A DNA stretch of 64,000 nucleotides from Lentzea flava (GTDB taxonomy: Bacteria; Actinomycetota; Actinomycetes; Mycobacteriales; Pseudonocardiaceae). This document shows, in pieces, positions 42,052 to 50,305 of the stretch (positions are counted from its first letter, which is position 1; the number at the start of each line of letters is the position of its first letter). The translations under genes and the position numbers were made by a program. The DNA lies in contig NZ_BMRE01000014.1 in NCBI RefSeq assembly GCF_014648475.1, positions 62,001 to 126,000 on the forward strand. The letters are read 5' to 3'. Under the pieces are notes generated by a model that had not been told where the DNA came from, ran no database searches, and saw nothing but the letters and a program-made list of their open reading frames with translations.

Positions 42052-42514
42052 GGCGACCACCTCGGAGCACGTGCACCTGCGCGACGACCTGATCCGGCTC
42101 GTCACGAGCCGCCTGCTCGACCCTCTGGAAATCCTGCTGCCCCAAGCAGACCTGGACGACCTCCACGACCAGGTCCGCATCGACGCCGAGATGTGGGCGG
42201 CCCAACTGCTGGGCGACGACGGCAAGCTGGCCAAACAGGTCGCGATCCGCCTGATGGCCGTGCTCTACCCCGGCGACACCCCGTTCGACCCGCCCGACTC
42301 GTGGTGGGCCACACCGCTCGGCCGCGTCACCGCACGCCGCGCCGGCCACCCGAGCAAGGAGAACGTGTCGTTCGGCGTGGCCGGCGCGATGCTCGGCATC
42401 ACCCGGCAGGGAGTCCACGACCTGGTGAGCCGCAACAAGCTCAGCCGCCACCCGGACGGCGGCGTCACCGTCGACTCGATCCGCGCCCGCCTCGACCAAC
42501 GGAGAGAACTGTGA
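42050..42514 (+). CDS. HTH DNA-binding protein, probable autoregulator
   Basis: A 154-residue cytosolic protein. The C-terminal third has a helix-turn-helix (SFGVAGAMLGITRQGVHDLV, then LSRHPDGGVTVDSI). The N-terminal helical part (LRDDLIRLVTSRLLDPLEIL) is unfamiliar and may dimerise or bind a ligand. GTG 42050 overlaps one of three identical operator half-sites, so translation initiation and repression are physically linked and a leaderless mRNA is possible. Its stop overlaps the start of the alpha/beta hydrolase (GTGA), forming a two-gene operon. No known family name can be given. Confidence 0.75.
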   Translation: MATTSEHVHLRDDLIRLVTSRLLDPLEILLPQADLDDLHDQVRIDAEMWAAQLLGDDGKLAKQVAIRLMAVLYPGDTPFDPPDSWWATPLGRVTARRAGHPSKENVSFGVAGAMLGITRQGVHDLVSRNKLSRHPDGGVTVDSIRARLDQRREL

Positions 42515-43233
42515 ACCTCGCGGCCCACGACCACGGCGGCGACGGTCCGCCGATCCTGCTGCTGCACGGCGCGGGTGGTGACAGGTCGGCCTGGCAAACG
42601 GTTGCGCCGCAACTGAACGGCCGGGCTGTTGCCGTCGACCTGCGCGGGCACGGCCAGTCGCCGGACGGGCCGTGGGAGTGGGAGGCGGTGCTGGACGATC
42701 TCGAAGCCACGACGGTCCACTTCGGACTGGGAAACCCCGCCGTCGTCGGGCATTCGCTCGGCGGCATCATCGCCGGCATGTGGGCGCGCAGGCACCCGGA
42801 GTGCCCCGCGGTGGTCAGCCTGGACGGGCACCGGTCCGCCGCAACACATCCGGGCAACTACGCCGGGCTCGGCCCGGAGCAGGTCGCGAAGGACCTGGCC
42901 GCGCTCAACGCCATCTTCTCCGCGCAGCAGGAGATGATCACCCGGCCGAACCGCGAGATCACGTCGGCGCTGCGCGACGCGCCGGAGTTCCTCAATGCGC
43001 TGCCGACCTTCGCCCAGGTCACCAGCCCGTTCCTGCTCGTGCTGGCCACCAGGAACCTGCCGGTGCCACCGGATCTCATCCCGTTGATGGACGCCCATCG
43101 CGCAGGATTGCGCCGCGACCTGCCGATCGTCTGTCCCAACGTGGAAGTTCAGGAGATCGACGCGACGCACGGCATGGTTCAGCAGCAGCCCGCCGAGGTG
43201 GCCGCGATCGTCAACGCGTTCATCGCGCGCTGA
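42511..43233 (+). CDS. Alpha/beta hydrolase
   Basis: A 240-residue cytosolic hydrolase. PPILLLHGAGGDRSAWQTVA contains the oxyanion HG; AVDLRGHGQSP follows; VVGHSLGGIIAGMWA is the nucleophile elbow (GHSLG). The late His is in EIDATHGMVQQQP. Resembles general esterases/haloalkane-type hydrolases; substrate unknown. Coupled to the HTH gene by a 4-bp overlap, so it is the likely output of that operator system. Its last 14 bp overlap the convergent TetR gene. Confidence 0.85.
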   Translation: MNLAAHDHGGDGPPILLLHGAGGDRSAWQTVAPQLNGRAVAVDLRGHGQSPDGPWEWEAVLDDLEATTVHFGLGNPAVVGHSLGGIIAGMWARRHPECPAVVSLDGHRSAATHPGNYAGLGPEQVAKDLAALNAIFSAQQEMITRPNREITSALRDAPEFLNALPTFAQVTSPFLLVLATRNLPVPPDLIPLMDAHRAGLRRDLPIVCPNVEVQEIDATHGMVQQQPAEVAAIVNAFIAR

Positions 43234-43822
43234 AGAGGCGGTCCAGCGCCTTGCGGGCGCGGACCGGGGCCGAGCTGTCGTGCTCGAGCTGCAGGAAGTG
43301 GTTGAGCGCCAGCATGATGCCGATGATCTCGTAGATCAGCTGCTCGACGTCGGTGTCGGCGGGCAGGTCGCCGTCACTGATGGCGCGGCGGGCGTGGATG
43401 CGGAGGTCCCTGCGCCACAACGCGTTCATGCCGGCCAGCGCCTCCCGCACGCGGCCGCTGCGGCCGTCGAACTCGGTCGTGGCGGCGGTGAAGAAGCAGC
43501 CGCCCGGCAGGACCTCGCGTTCGAGGTACGACACCCAGGCCTCGCAGACCGCCTTGAGCCGCGGCAGGCCGGACGGGAGCTGTTTGACGCGCTGCGGCAC
43601 CTCGCGGGCGAACACCGCCGCCGCCTCGTCGACCACCGCCAGCTGCAGGCCCTCCTTGGTGCCGAAGTGGCCCAGCAGACCGGCTTTGCTCATGCCCAGC
43701 TCGTCGGCGAGCCTGCCGATCGTCAGGCCCTCCAGACCTTCGGCGGAGGCGATGGCGAGGCTCCTGTCGAGGATGCGCTGCCGCGTTTCGAGGGTGTCGG
43801 CGACAGAACGACGTGGGCTCAC
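43220..43822 (-). CDS. TetR-family repressor
   Basis: A 200-residue regulator. ETRQRILDRSLAIASAEGLE leads into the HTH TIGRLADELGMSKAGLLGHF. The C-terminal ligand domain carries CEAWVSYLEREVLPGGCFFT, typical of the TetR_C group often annotated YcdC/AcrR-like. GTG 43822 has AGG at 8 nt; GTG 43828 is the alternative. Divergent from the KAS III-like gene with a palindromic site between, so it likely represses that gene and itself; an acyl-CoA or related ligand would fit. Confidence 0.85.
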   Translation of the reverse strand: MSPRRSVADTLETRQRILDRSLAIASAEGLEGLTIGRLADELGMSKAGLLGHFGTKEGLQLAVVDEAAAVFAREVPQRVKQLPSGLPRLKAVCEAWVSYLEREVLPGGCFFTAATTEFDGRSGRVREALAGMNALWRRDLRIHARRAISDGDLPADTDVEQLIYEIIGIMLALNHFLQLEHDSSAPVRARKALDRLFSAR

Positions 43823-43844
43823 GCACACATCCTAGCCTCTTTAG

Positions 43845-43862
43845 CTACCGACCGATCGGTTG
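43845..43862. promoter_or_regulatory. TetR operator between tetR and the KAS III gene
   Basis: The site contains ACCGATCGGT, a perfect 10-bp palindrome, inside a wider near-palindrome resembling the TACCGACCGGTCGGTA-type sites of actinobacterial TetR regulators. It lies 22 bp before the tetR start and about 40 bp before the KAS III start. Confidence 0.6.
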
Positions 43863-43903
43863 CTATATTCGGCCGCGCCGTCACCTCGCCGAAGGAGCAC
43901 ACC

Positions 43904-44845
43904 TTGTCCGGATCCCGTGTCGTCGCGCTCGGCCACCACCAGCCACAGCGGGTGCTGACCAACGCCGACCTGGAGAAGATGGTCGACACCAACGACGAGT
44001 GGATCCGCCAGCGCACCGGCATCGCCACCCGCCGCATCGCCGACGACGAGTCGGTCACCGACATGGCGGCGGCAGCGGCGGCCAAGGCCCTCGCGGCGTC
44101 CGGCCTGGCACCGTCCGACATCGGTCAGGTCATCGTCGCCACCTGCTCGGCGATCGACCGCTGCCCCTCGATCGCCGCCCAGGTCGCCGGCCGCCTGAGC
44201 ATTCCCGCCGCCGTCTGCTTCGACCTCAACAACGCCTGCGCCGGCTTCTGCACGGCGCTGGCCACCGCCGACCACACCGTGCGAGCCGGTGCCGCCCGGC
44301 ACGCGCTGGTCATCGGCGCCGAGAAGATGTCGGACCTGGTCGACTGGACCGACCGCGCCAGCTGCATCCTGCTCGGCGACGGCGCCGGTGCCGCCGTGAT
44401 CAGCGCCGCCGACGACGCCCGGATCGGTCCCGTCACCTGGGGTTCCGACCCGACGCGCAACAACGCCGTGCGACTGCAGGACACCTGGCAACCGCGCTTC
44501 GCCCAGGAGGGTCAGGCCGTGTTCCGCTGGGCCACCAGCGAACTTCCCGCCGTCGCCGCGCAGGCGTGCGAGCGCGCGGGCATCGCCACCACCGACCTCG
44601 CCGCCATCGTCACCCACCAGGCCAACCTGCGGATCATCGAGGCCATGACCCGCAAGCTCGACCTGCGCGACGACGTCGTGATCGCGCGTGACGTCGTGGA
44701 CTCCGGCAACACCTCGGCCGCGTCCGTGCCGCTCGCACTGTCCAAAATGGTCGAACGTGGCGAGCTGCCGTCCGGTCAGCCGGTGCTGCTCTTCGCCTTC
44801 GGCGGCGGGCTCTCGTGGGCGGGCCAGGTCGTCACCCTCCCGTAG
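43904..44845 (+). CDS. 3-oxoacyl-ACP synthase III (KAS III/FabH-like)
   Basis: A 313-residue thiolase-fold condensing enzyme. NNACAGFCTALATA carries the nucleophile Cys; VTHQANLRIIEAM the His; VVDSGNTSAASVPLAL the Asn, giving the Cys-His-Asn triad of FabH. NDEWIRQRTGIATRRIADDE is the N-terminal signature. It condenses an acyl-CoA starter with malonyl-ACP, or belongs to a FabH-like group making beta-keto products in secondary metabolism. TTG 43904 is decided by GAAGGAG at ~6-7 nt. No fatty-acid genes nearby, so it is probably an accessory copy under the divergent TetR. Confidence 0.9.
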   Translation: MSGSRVVALGHHQPQRVLTNADLEKMVDTNDEWIRQRTGIATRRIADDESVTDMAAAAAAKALAASGLAPSDIGQVIVATCSAIDRCPSIAAQVAGRLSIPAAVCFDLNNACAGFCTALATADHTVRAGAARHALVIGAEKMSDLVDWTDRASCILLGDGAGAAVISAADDARIGPVTWGSDPTRNNAVRLQDTWQPRFAQEGQAVFRWATSELPAVAAQACERAGIATTDLAAIVTHQANLRIIEAMTRKLDLRDDVVIARDVVDSGNTSAASVPLALSKMVERGELPSGQPVLLFAFGGGLSWAGQVVTLP

Positions 44846-44865
44846 GAAACTCCCGGGAAACAGGC

Positions 44866-44904
44866 CGGTGTGGCAGCTCGGGAGCCCGCCGAGCCGCCAC
44901 ACCG
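44866..44904. terminator. Hairpin after the KAS III gene
   Basis: Sixteen-base arms (44866-44881 and 44889-44904) pair with one A/C mismatch around a 7-nt loop, 20 bp after the KAS III stop. The remainder of the 213-bp gap up to 45059 shows nothing else I can name. Confidence 0.75.
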
Positions 44905-45058
44905 TTGGTGACGCACGAGAAGGAGGTTCGCCCACCGGCGCGGGAACGAGCGCATCGCCGCGTGGCGTCATCGGTCCGCCACCTGGCCAACGCGAGCGAC
45001 GTCGGAGTTCGCCGTCCCCGCTTGCCCTGTGCCGGCGGGCGAATTCCTCCTGACCGGG

Positions 45059-46441
45059 TTAAGGCCTCGCGCGTCCTCCGCCCACTCGCACCATCTCCGG
45101 CCTCGACCGCGAATGCCTCCGCCGCTGCAAAGGCGGGGACATCGACGACGAGACGGACGGGGGAACGGATGATGCGCGGGCGGCGACTGGTTCGGGAACC
45201 GGGATCGCGGTGGTGGGCAGGGATTCCGGTGCCGCGGCGACCTTCGTCTCCTCGGCCGGCTGGGTCCACACCGTGAGGCTCTCCTCGACCTTGTTCTGGC
45301 GGAACAGTTCCGGGGTCTCGGTGATGATCCGGCCCGGCTGCTCCAGACCCACGATGCCGACGAGCTTTCCGTTGGCGATGAAGCCCGTGAGTCCGTTCAC
45401 GTCCGTGGTGTCGGTGCCCAGGACGGGCAGACCGGCACCCTGGACGCGCATGCCGTACTGCTCGGTCCAGAAGCGCGGAACCGGCGTGTACGTCTTGGCG
45501 TGGTTGCGCCCCACCAACAGGTTCTCGGCGGCGGCACGGCCTCCCTCGACCGCGTTGAGCCAGTGCTCGACGCGGCGCAGGGCGCCGTTGAAGCGCATGT
45601 TGGGCCAGCGGGCCACGTCACCGCAGGCCACGATGTTCTCGGCGCCGACCACGTGGTTCGTGGCGTCGCACAGCACGCCGTCGGAGATGTCCAGACCGGA
45701 ACCGCGCAGCCAGTCGACGGCCGGTGCCGCGCCGACGGCCAGCACGACGCAGGAAGCGAAGAAGACCTGACCGTCGGACAGGTGAATGCCGATGCCGCCG
45801 GGCTGACGCACCCAGTGCTTGATGCCGACACCGGTGGCCAGCCGCACACCGTGGTGGATGTGCGCCTCGGTGATCTTCTTGCCGATCTTGTCGCCGACGA
45901 CACCGCCGAGCAGCGCGGGCGAGCGCACGATCAGTGCGACGTCGCGGCCCATGTGCCGGACCGAGCACGCGAGCTCGCAGCCGATGAAGCCACCGCCGAT
46001 GACGGCGACGAGACCCTGCGACTGCCGGATGTTCTTGCGGATCGCGACCGCGTCGTCCAGCGTCCGCAGCACGTGCACCCGCGGATCGTGGCGCGGAGCC
46101 CCGCCCATCGCCTTGGCGTCGACACCGGTGGCGATGATCATGCCGTCGTACTTGATCTCCTCGCCGCCGGGGACCCAGACTGACTGCTTCTTCGGGTCCA
46201 GGTGCAGGGCAGGGGAGTTCAGCCGCCACTCGGCGTCGAGGTCGCCGGAGAACGACAGCAGCGAGTCGTCGGGGTGCCATTCACCCGTGATGATCTGCTT
46301 GGACAGGCATGGGCGGTGGTACGGGAGGTGCCGCTCGGCGGACAGGATGGTGATCTGCCCGTCGAAACCCATCTCCCGAAGCCGTTCCGCGGAACGGACT
46401 CCTCCGAGCCCGCCGCCGACGACCACGATCCGTTCGCTCAC
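45059..46441 (-). CDS. FAD-dependent ferredoxin reductase-type oxidoreductase
   Basis: A 460-residue pyridine-nucleotide disulfide-like reductase. RIVVVGGGLGGVRSAERLRE (residues 4-23) binds FAD, LPYHRPCLSKQIITGEW is the rubredoxin/ferredoxin-reductase block, VAVIGGGFIGCELACSV binds NAD(P)H, and VGAENIVACGDVARW contacts the flavin. The last ~55 residues are low-complexity (Pro, Ser, Arg) beyond the usual family end and may be a tail. It should pass electrons to the ferredoxin fused to the membrane protein whose stop its GTG overlaps by 4 bp. Last gene of the presumed ECF-controlled group. Confidence 0.85.
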   Translation of the reverse strand: MSERIVVVGGGLGGVRSAERLREMGFDGQITILSAERHLPYHRPCLSKQIITGEWHPDDSLLSFSGDLDAEWRLNSPALHLDPKKQSVWVPGGEEIKYDGMIIATGVDAKAMGGAPRHDPRVHVLRTLDDAVAIRKNIRQSQGLVAVIGGGFIGCELACSVRHMGRDVALIVRSPALLGGVVGDKIGKKITEAHIHHGVRLATGVGIKHWVRQPGGIGIHLSDGQVFFASCVVLAVGAAPAVDWLRGSGLDISDGVLCDATNHVVGAENIVACGDVARWPNMRFNGALRRVEHWLNAVEGGRAAAENLLVGRNHAKTYTPVPRFWTEQYGMRVQGAGLPVLGTDTTDVNGLTGFIANGKLVGIVGLEQPGRIITETPELFRQNKVEESLTVWTQPAEETKVAAAPESLPTTAIPVPEPVAARASSVPPSVSSSMSPPLQRRRHSRSRPEMVRVGGGRARP

Positions 46442-47331
46442 TTCACTCGCTCCCTGATCTCGATCGCGCGCATCGGGCACGCGCGCTGTGCCGCTCTGGC
46501 CTGAGCGAAGTGCTCCTCCGGCGGGCGGCGGTTGTAGGTCAGGCGGTTGTCTTCGATCAGCTGGAAAACATCCGGGGCCTCCGCCTGGCAGGTGCCGTAG
46601 CGGTGGCATTTCTCGTTGTTGACGCTCACGTCCATCGCGTCGCCCTCGCCGACACCGGGCTCCTTGCCGCGCTCGGAGTCGAGCATGCCGATGCGCATCA
46701 GCACCTCGGGCGGCAGGAAGCGGGCCAGGGCCAGGGTCGCGGTCGGGACGAGGACGGTGAGGCCGGCCAGCCAGAGAACGGACAGGTTGCCGTTCGCGAT
46801 GGCGCCGAACCAGGAGTGGACCACGGTGGCCGCCACGACGATGTACGCCGTCTGATGGAACCTCAGCCACTTGCGGTAGAAGACTTTGTGTCGCATGGAG
46901 GCCAGCACGGCGATCGCGAGCATGACCTCGAGGCCGATGATGCCGAGTGCGTGCCGGAAGAGGCCTCCGTCGACGAACGGCAGCACCAGCTTGACGAAGC
47001 TGAACGTGCCGGTCTGGATCAACGTGAAGGCGAAGGCGTGGATGCTGCCGAACGCGATCGTCAGCGACGCGAGCACCATGTGCCCGTTCTTCAGTCCCTC
47101 ACGGCCGGTGAGCTTCTCGGCCCATCCGGTCGCGATGAGCACGCCCCAGGACAAAGTGGCGCACATCATGACGTAAGCCAGCCTGGCGGACAGCTGGGCC
47201 ATCTTCTTGACGCCGGAGTCGAACTCGGACGCCTGGGCCACCAGGAGCGGAATCTGGCTGGACAACAACTCTTCCTCCGGAAAGAACTTCTCGCGGGAAC
47301 CCGCCCGGCCCTGTCGTGCAGGAGTGGACAC
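46438..47331 (-). CDS. Ferric-reductase-like membrane protein fused to a [3Fe-4S]-type ferredoxin
   Basis: A 297-residue fusion. Residues ~45-205 hold five membrane segments with His pairs suited to two b hemes: NGHMVLASLTIAFGSIHAFA and WLRFHQTAYIVVAATVVHSW. Residues ~232-297 form a ferredoxin, MDVSVNNEKCHRYGTCQAEA with C-x5-C, and RACPMRAIEI supplying the third Cys, the three-Cys pattern of [3Fe-4S] ferredoxins. The N-terminus is soluble. Electrons would flow from the coupled FAD reductase to ferredoxin, heme and an extracytoplasmic acceptor. I know of no standard family with this exact order; the fusion is read directly from one frame. Confidence 0.8.
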   Translation of the reverse strand: MSTPARQGRAGSREKFFPEEELLSSQIPLLVAQASEFDSGVKKMAQLSARLAYVMMCATLSWGVLIATGWAEKLTGREGLKNGHMVLASLTIAFGSIHAFAFTLIQTGTFSFVKLVLPFVDGGLFRHALGIIGLEVMLAIAVLASMRHKVFYRKWLRFHQTAYIVVAATVVHSWFGAIANGNLSVLWLAGLTVLVPTATLALARFLPPEVLMRIGMLDSERGKEPGVGEGDAMDVSVNNEKCHRYGTCQAEAPDVFQLIEDNRLTYNRRPPEEHFAQARAAQRACPMRAIEIRERVK

Positions 47332-47427
47332 TTTCAGGGCCGGGCGGGTGGGAACAGGTCCGCGTTGGAGTGCCTCTGACCTTGGGACACCACCTCCGTT
47401 TCCCGTTGTCTCACGGGGTCTTGCGAA

Positions 47428-48138
47428 CTACCGCACCGGTCGTCGCGGGCGGAGTACTCGGAGCAGGAGGATCGTGAGGACCGCTCCCGCGGCGGTGACC
47501 GAGATGATCACCCACATGTTGGGACCCTCGTTGGAGGCCAGGGTCGCGTTGATGATGCCGCCGGCGGGCACGGGCTCTGCGAAGGCGGGATCGCCTGCGA
47601 GACCGGTGCTCTCCAGCAACGTCATGTGCTTCATCACCACGTCGATGCCTGCCTGAGCGAACCCGCGGATCACGTCGTTGCGGGTCTGCGTGCGCACCTT
47701 CGCGATGAAGGTGAAGACCTGACCGTGCGCGGCGCGCAACCTGGCGACGAACGCCTGGTCGAACGCGTCTCCCTCCAGACCGTTCAGCTCGTCCATCCAC
47801 GACTGCTGCGCGGGGTTCGGCACGTCGGGGGTGGTCAGGTTGAACTGGGCGGCCGTCTTCTTCGTCAAGGTGTCCAGCATCATGTGGTCGAGCATGATCA
47901 TCTTGCCGATCTGCTTGACCCGTGCGTTCGACGCCTTGGTGGCCGTGAGCTCACCCATGGGCATCTCCCACAGGCCTGCCTGACGCACCTTGTTCAGCAG
48001 TTCTCGGTCGTTCGCGGTCAACGGACCCGACGGGGTGTCCTGCACTCCACCGGTGTCCGCGGGTTGAGCAACAGCTGCGAACGGAGCGGTGAAGAAGAGG
48101 AACAACATCGCCAAGACGGTGGCGAGGGCTCTGGTCAT
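47428..48138 (-). CDS. DUF4142 exported protein with C-terminal membrane anchor
   Basis: A 236-residue exported protein. Signal TRALATVLAMLFLFFTAPFA, then a four-helix DUF4142 (ferritin-like) domain: LTANDRELLNKVRQAGLWEM, RVKQIGKMIMLDHMMLDTLT, AFDQAFVARLRAAHGQVFTF, then THIS-family helix 4 with VVMKHMTLLES. Residues ~207-228 (MWVIISVTAAGAVLTILLLR) anchor it in the membrane with a basic tail. Function unknown. The ATG follows GAGGA; it starts 60 bp after the COG4315 lipoprotein stop on the same strand, so probably the same ECF-driven transcript. Confidence 0.8.
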   Translation of the reverse strand: MTRALATVLAMLFLFFTAPFAAVAQPADTGGVQDTPSGPLTANDRELLNKVRQAGLWEMPMGELTATKASNARVKQIGKMIMLDHMMLDTLTKKTAAQFNLTTPDVPNPAQQSWMDELNGLEGDAFDQAFVARLRAAHGQVFTFIAKVRTQTRNDVIRGFAQAGIDVVMKHMTLLESTGLAGDPAFAEPVPAGGIINATLASNEGPNMWVIISVTAAGAVLTILLLRVLRPRRPVR

Positions 48139-48198
48139 CGTCTTGATGTCCTCGATGTTCGGGGGAAGTCGGTAGGGGCTGGAGATCGAGCAGTGGGC

Positions 48199-48798
48199 TC
48201 AGTAGCCGGGCGCGGCCGACGTCGGTGTGGACTGCGGTGTCCCACCGGCCGGCGACGTGGGGGACGTGCTCGGCGTGCTGCTGCTCTTCTTGCTGTTGTT
48301 CTGCGCTTTCCCGCCGGTGATCTTGGCGCCGTTCGGGGCGGTGACCCACCAGGTCCCGCCCTTTCCCTGGCCCTTCATGTCACCGGCGACCTTGTCCTCG
48401 GCGTAGGTGTATTGCGGATAACCGGCGATGGTGAGCTGCTTGGTGCCGTCCGGCCTGGTCAGGACCCCCATGGAGATCGGGTCCACTCCGGTGGCCATCG
48501 GCGTCTTGTCCGCGAGGACCGGCTTCCAGGACTTGAGGCACTCACCCTCGCAGTTGGACTTGGACGGCTTGGGCACGTCCTTGTCGAAGCGGTAGAGCGG
48601 AAGCCCGTCCGCGTCGGTGACGAACCACCCCATCTGCTCGGTGTTCGCGATGAAGTACATGTTCGCGCCGCTCAGATCAGCGTTCTTGGCCTGCAGGCCA
48701 CCGGTTGCCGCACCGCCGGGAGGGGTCGAGGAGCTGCCACACGCCGTGAGGCTGATAGCCAGTGCCGCCAGGGCGGTGATGGCTCGTCCACGTCGCAT
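48199..48798 (-). CDS. COG4315 lipoprotein (secreted repeat family)
   Basis: A 199-residue lipoprotein. Signal and lipobox RRGRAITALAALAISLTAC. The domain has the COG4315/PF03640 repeat: TDADGLPLYRFDKDVPKPSK, then CEGECLKSWKPVL with its two Cys, and a second repeat LTIAGYPQYTYAEDKVAGD. The C-terminus is a Ser/Thr/Pro linker (SSSTPSTSPTSPAGG). The family is predicted extracytoplasmic and often lies beside ECF sigma factors; biochemical role unknown. An ECF-type promoter (TGAACC-N16-CGTACT) is directly upstream, with a leader of ~26 nt. Head of the minus-strand redox group. Confidence 0.85.
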   Translation of the reverse strand: MRRGRAITALAALAISLTACGSSSTPPGGAATGGLQAKNADLSGANMYFIANTEQMGWFVTDADGLPLYRFDKDVPKPSKSNCEGECLKSWKPVLADKTPMATGVDPISMGVLTRPDGTKQLTIAGYPQYTYAEDKVAGDMKGQGKGGTWWVTAPNGAKITGGKAQNNSKKSSSTPSTSPTSPAGGTPQSTPTSAAPGY

Positions 48799-48830
48799 CG
48801 GCAGGTCCTTTCTCGGCTGGGGTACCGAGG

Positions 48831-48858
48831 AGTACGGACACGATCCGGCAACGGTTCA
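48831..48858 (-). promoter_or_regulatory. ECF-type promoter upstream of the COG4315 lipoprotein
   Basis: On the minus strand TGAACC (48858-48853) and CGTACT (48836-48831) are 16 bp apart, the usual GAAC/CGT form of ECF promoters such as those of the SigL/SigK group. Transcription would start near 48824, 26 nt before the ATG at 48798. A perfect CACGAA-C-TTCGTG palindrome (48857-48869) overlaps the -35 box by two bases. I found no matching ECF box before the sigma gene. Confidence 0.6.
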
Positions 48859-48912
48859 CGAACTTCGTGAGGAATATTTGCCTCTCGACTTGAGACGGTT
48901 CATGGGGCAAGG

Positions 48913-49482
48913 ATGTCCCCCGTGGCGCGGCATAGACGTCAACGTGAGTTAGACGAACAATCACCAAGACCGGGATCCCTCGAGGAAGAGTTGATCCGTC
49001 GGCTGTACGAGGAATTCGGCAGTGCCCTGCTGGGACACTGCATGAGGTTGACGGGCCATGATCGTCAATGGGCCGAGGACATCGTGCAGGAAACCCTGGT
49101 CAGGGCATGGCGCAACGCCGAGAAACTCGAGCGTGACCCCGTGCTCTTGCGGTCGTGGTTGTTCACGGTGGCAAGGCGGTTGGTCATTGACGACAGACGA
49201 AAGAGAAGCGTCCGTCCGCAGGAGTTCGAACTGACCCCTTCGGACGAATCGCCGTCGGGTGGCGAGGAGGATCGCACCCTCGCTGCGATCGTCGTCGCCG
49301 AGGCGATGAACGGTCTCTCCGAGGAGCACCGGGAGGCTATTCTCGAGACCTATCTGCGGGACCGCACCGTCGGGGAGGCCGCGGCGGCACTGGGTGTGCC
49401 ACCGGGAACGGTCAAGTCGAGGGTGTACTACGCGCTCCGTGCGTTGCGGCGTGCGTTGCACGATCGGGGAGAGACGCGGTGA
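48913..49482 (+). CDS. ECF-family RNA polymerase sigma factor (SigL/SigK-like)
   Basis: A 189-residue group 4 sigma factor. Region 2 is YEEFGSALLGHCMRLTGHDR, WAEDIVQETLVRAWRNAEKL and SWLFTVARRLVIDDRRKR; region 4 is LSEEHREAILETYLRDRTVG and LGVPPGTVKSRVYYALRALR. It directs RNA polymerase to GAAC/CGT promoters. ATG 48913 lacks a clear ribosome-binding site, and internal starts (e.g. GTG 48922) are possible. The next gene, an anti-sigma factor, overlaps by 4 bp. Divergent from the COG4315 lipoprotein whose promoter fits this sigma class. Confidence 0.9.
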   Translation: MSPVARHRRQRELDEQSPRPGSLEEELIRRLYEEFGSALLGHCMRLTGHDRQWAEDIVQETLVRAWRNAEKLERDPVLLRSWLFTVARRLVIDDRRKRSVRPQEFELTPSDESPSGGEEDRTLAAIVVAEAMNGLSEEHREAILETYLRDRTVGEAAAALGVPPGTVKSRVYYALRALRRALHDRGETR

Positions 49483-50222
49483 CAACGGCACCAGATCACC
49501 TCGACGTCGCCGCCTACGTGCTCGGCATCCTCGATGCCGATGAGGTGGAGGCGTTCGAGAACCACCTGACGGAATGTCGCAGGTGCGCTCTTGACCTGCG
49601 CGACTTCGCGGTGGTGCCGGACCTCATCGACGAGGCCGACGCGGGCGGAATGCTGCGCGGAACAGCTCCGGAACGCCCGGACGGCAAGTCGGTGCGGGTC
49701 ATGCTCGACGCGGTCGCGGCCCGCAGGAAGCGCAGACGGTGGTTCGTCGCCCAGGGTGTCGCGGCCGCCGCCGCCGGCATCGTGGCGGTGACGGCGGTCG
49801 TCACGACGCTGGTCGTGCGCGGCAGCGATGACGGGTCCAACCAGGCCGCACCTTCCAACCCCGGCACGACGACGTCGCAGACGCGGGTGGCGAACAACTC
49901 GACGGACTCGTCGATGAAGGTGCAGCAGCAGGACCCGAACAGCGGTGTGTTCACCAAGATCACCGCCTCTGACGAGCCCTGGGGCACCTCGATGGACATC
50001 GAGGTCAGCGGCATGATGGGCCCCAGCAAGGGGTCGCTCGTCGCGGTCGGACGCGCGGGTCGCGTCGCCCAGGTCACGTCCTGGTACGCGCCGGAGCCGG
50101 TGGCGGGTGACAAGAAGACCATCCGGCTGCAGGCCAACGTGGCCATGCGCTGGCACGAGATCGCGACGTTCCGGATCCAGGACGAGAACGGCAAGGTCCT
50201 GCTCGAGGTCGTCGCGTCCTGA
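49479..50222 (+). CDS. Zinc-binding anti-sigma factor (RslA/RskA type)
   Basis: A 247-residue membrane anti-sigma factor. The cytosolic N-terminus carries the ZAS motif H29-x3-C33-x2-C36 (ENHLTECRRC). One membrane segment spans ~85-110 (WFVAQGVAAAAAGIVAVTAV). The outer part (~115-247) holds the RskA-like domain, including TKITASDEPWGTSMDIEVSG and LVAVGRAGRVAQVTSWY. It should sequester the sigma factor until oxidation, loss of zinc or proteolysis releases it. GTG overlaps the sigma stop, ensuring equal production. Confidence 0.9.
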   Translation: MTTAPDHLDVAAYVLGILDADEVEAFENHLTECRRCALDLRDFAVVPDLIDEADAGGMLRGTAPERPDGKSVRVMLDAVAARRKRRRWFVAQGVAAAAAGIVAVTAVVTTLVVRGSDDGSNQAAPSNPGTTTSQTRVANNSTDSSMKVQQQDPNSGVFTKITASDEPWGTSMDIEVSGMMGPSKGSLVAVGRAGRVAQVTSWYAPEPVAGDKKTIRLQANVAMRWHEIATFRIQDENGKVLLEVVAS

Positions 50223-50305
50223 CGCTTCCCGACACCAGCCCACTGCCCCCGCCGGATCCGTGAGATCCTGTGGGGGCGGTTGTCGTTTTTGGGGAGGCTG
50301 TGCAC

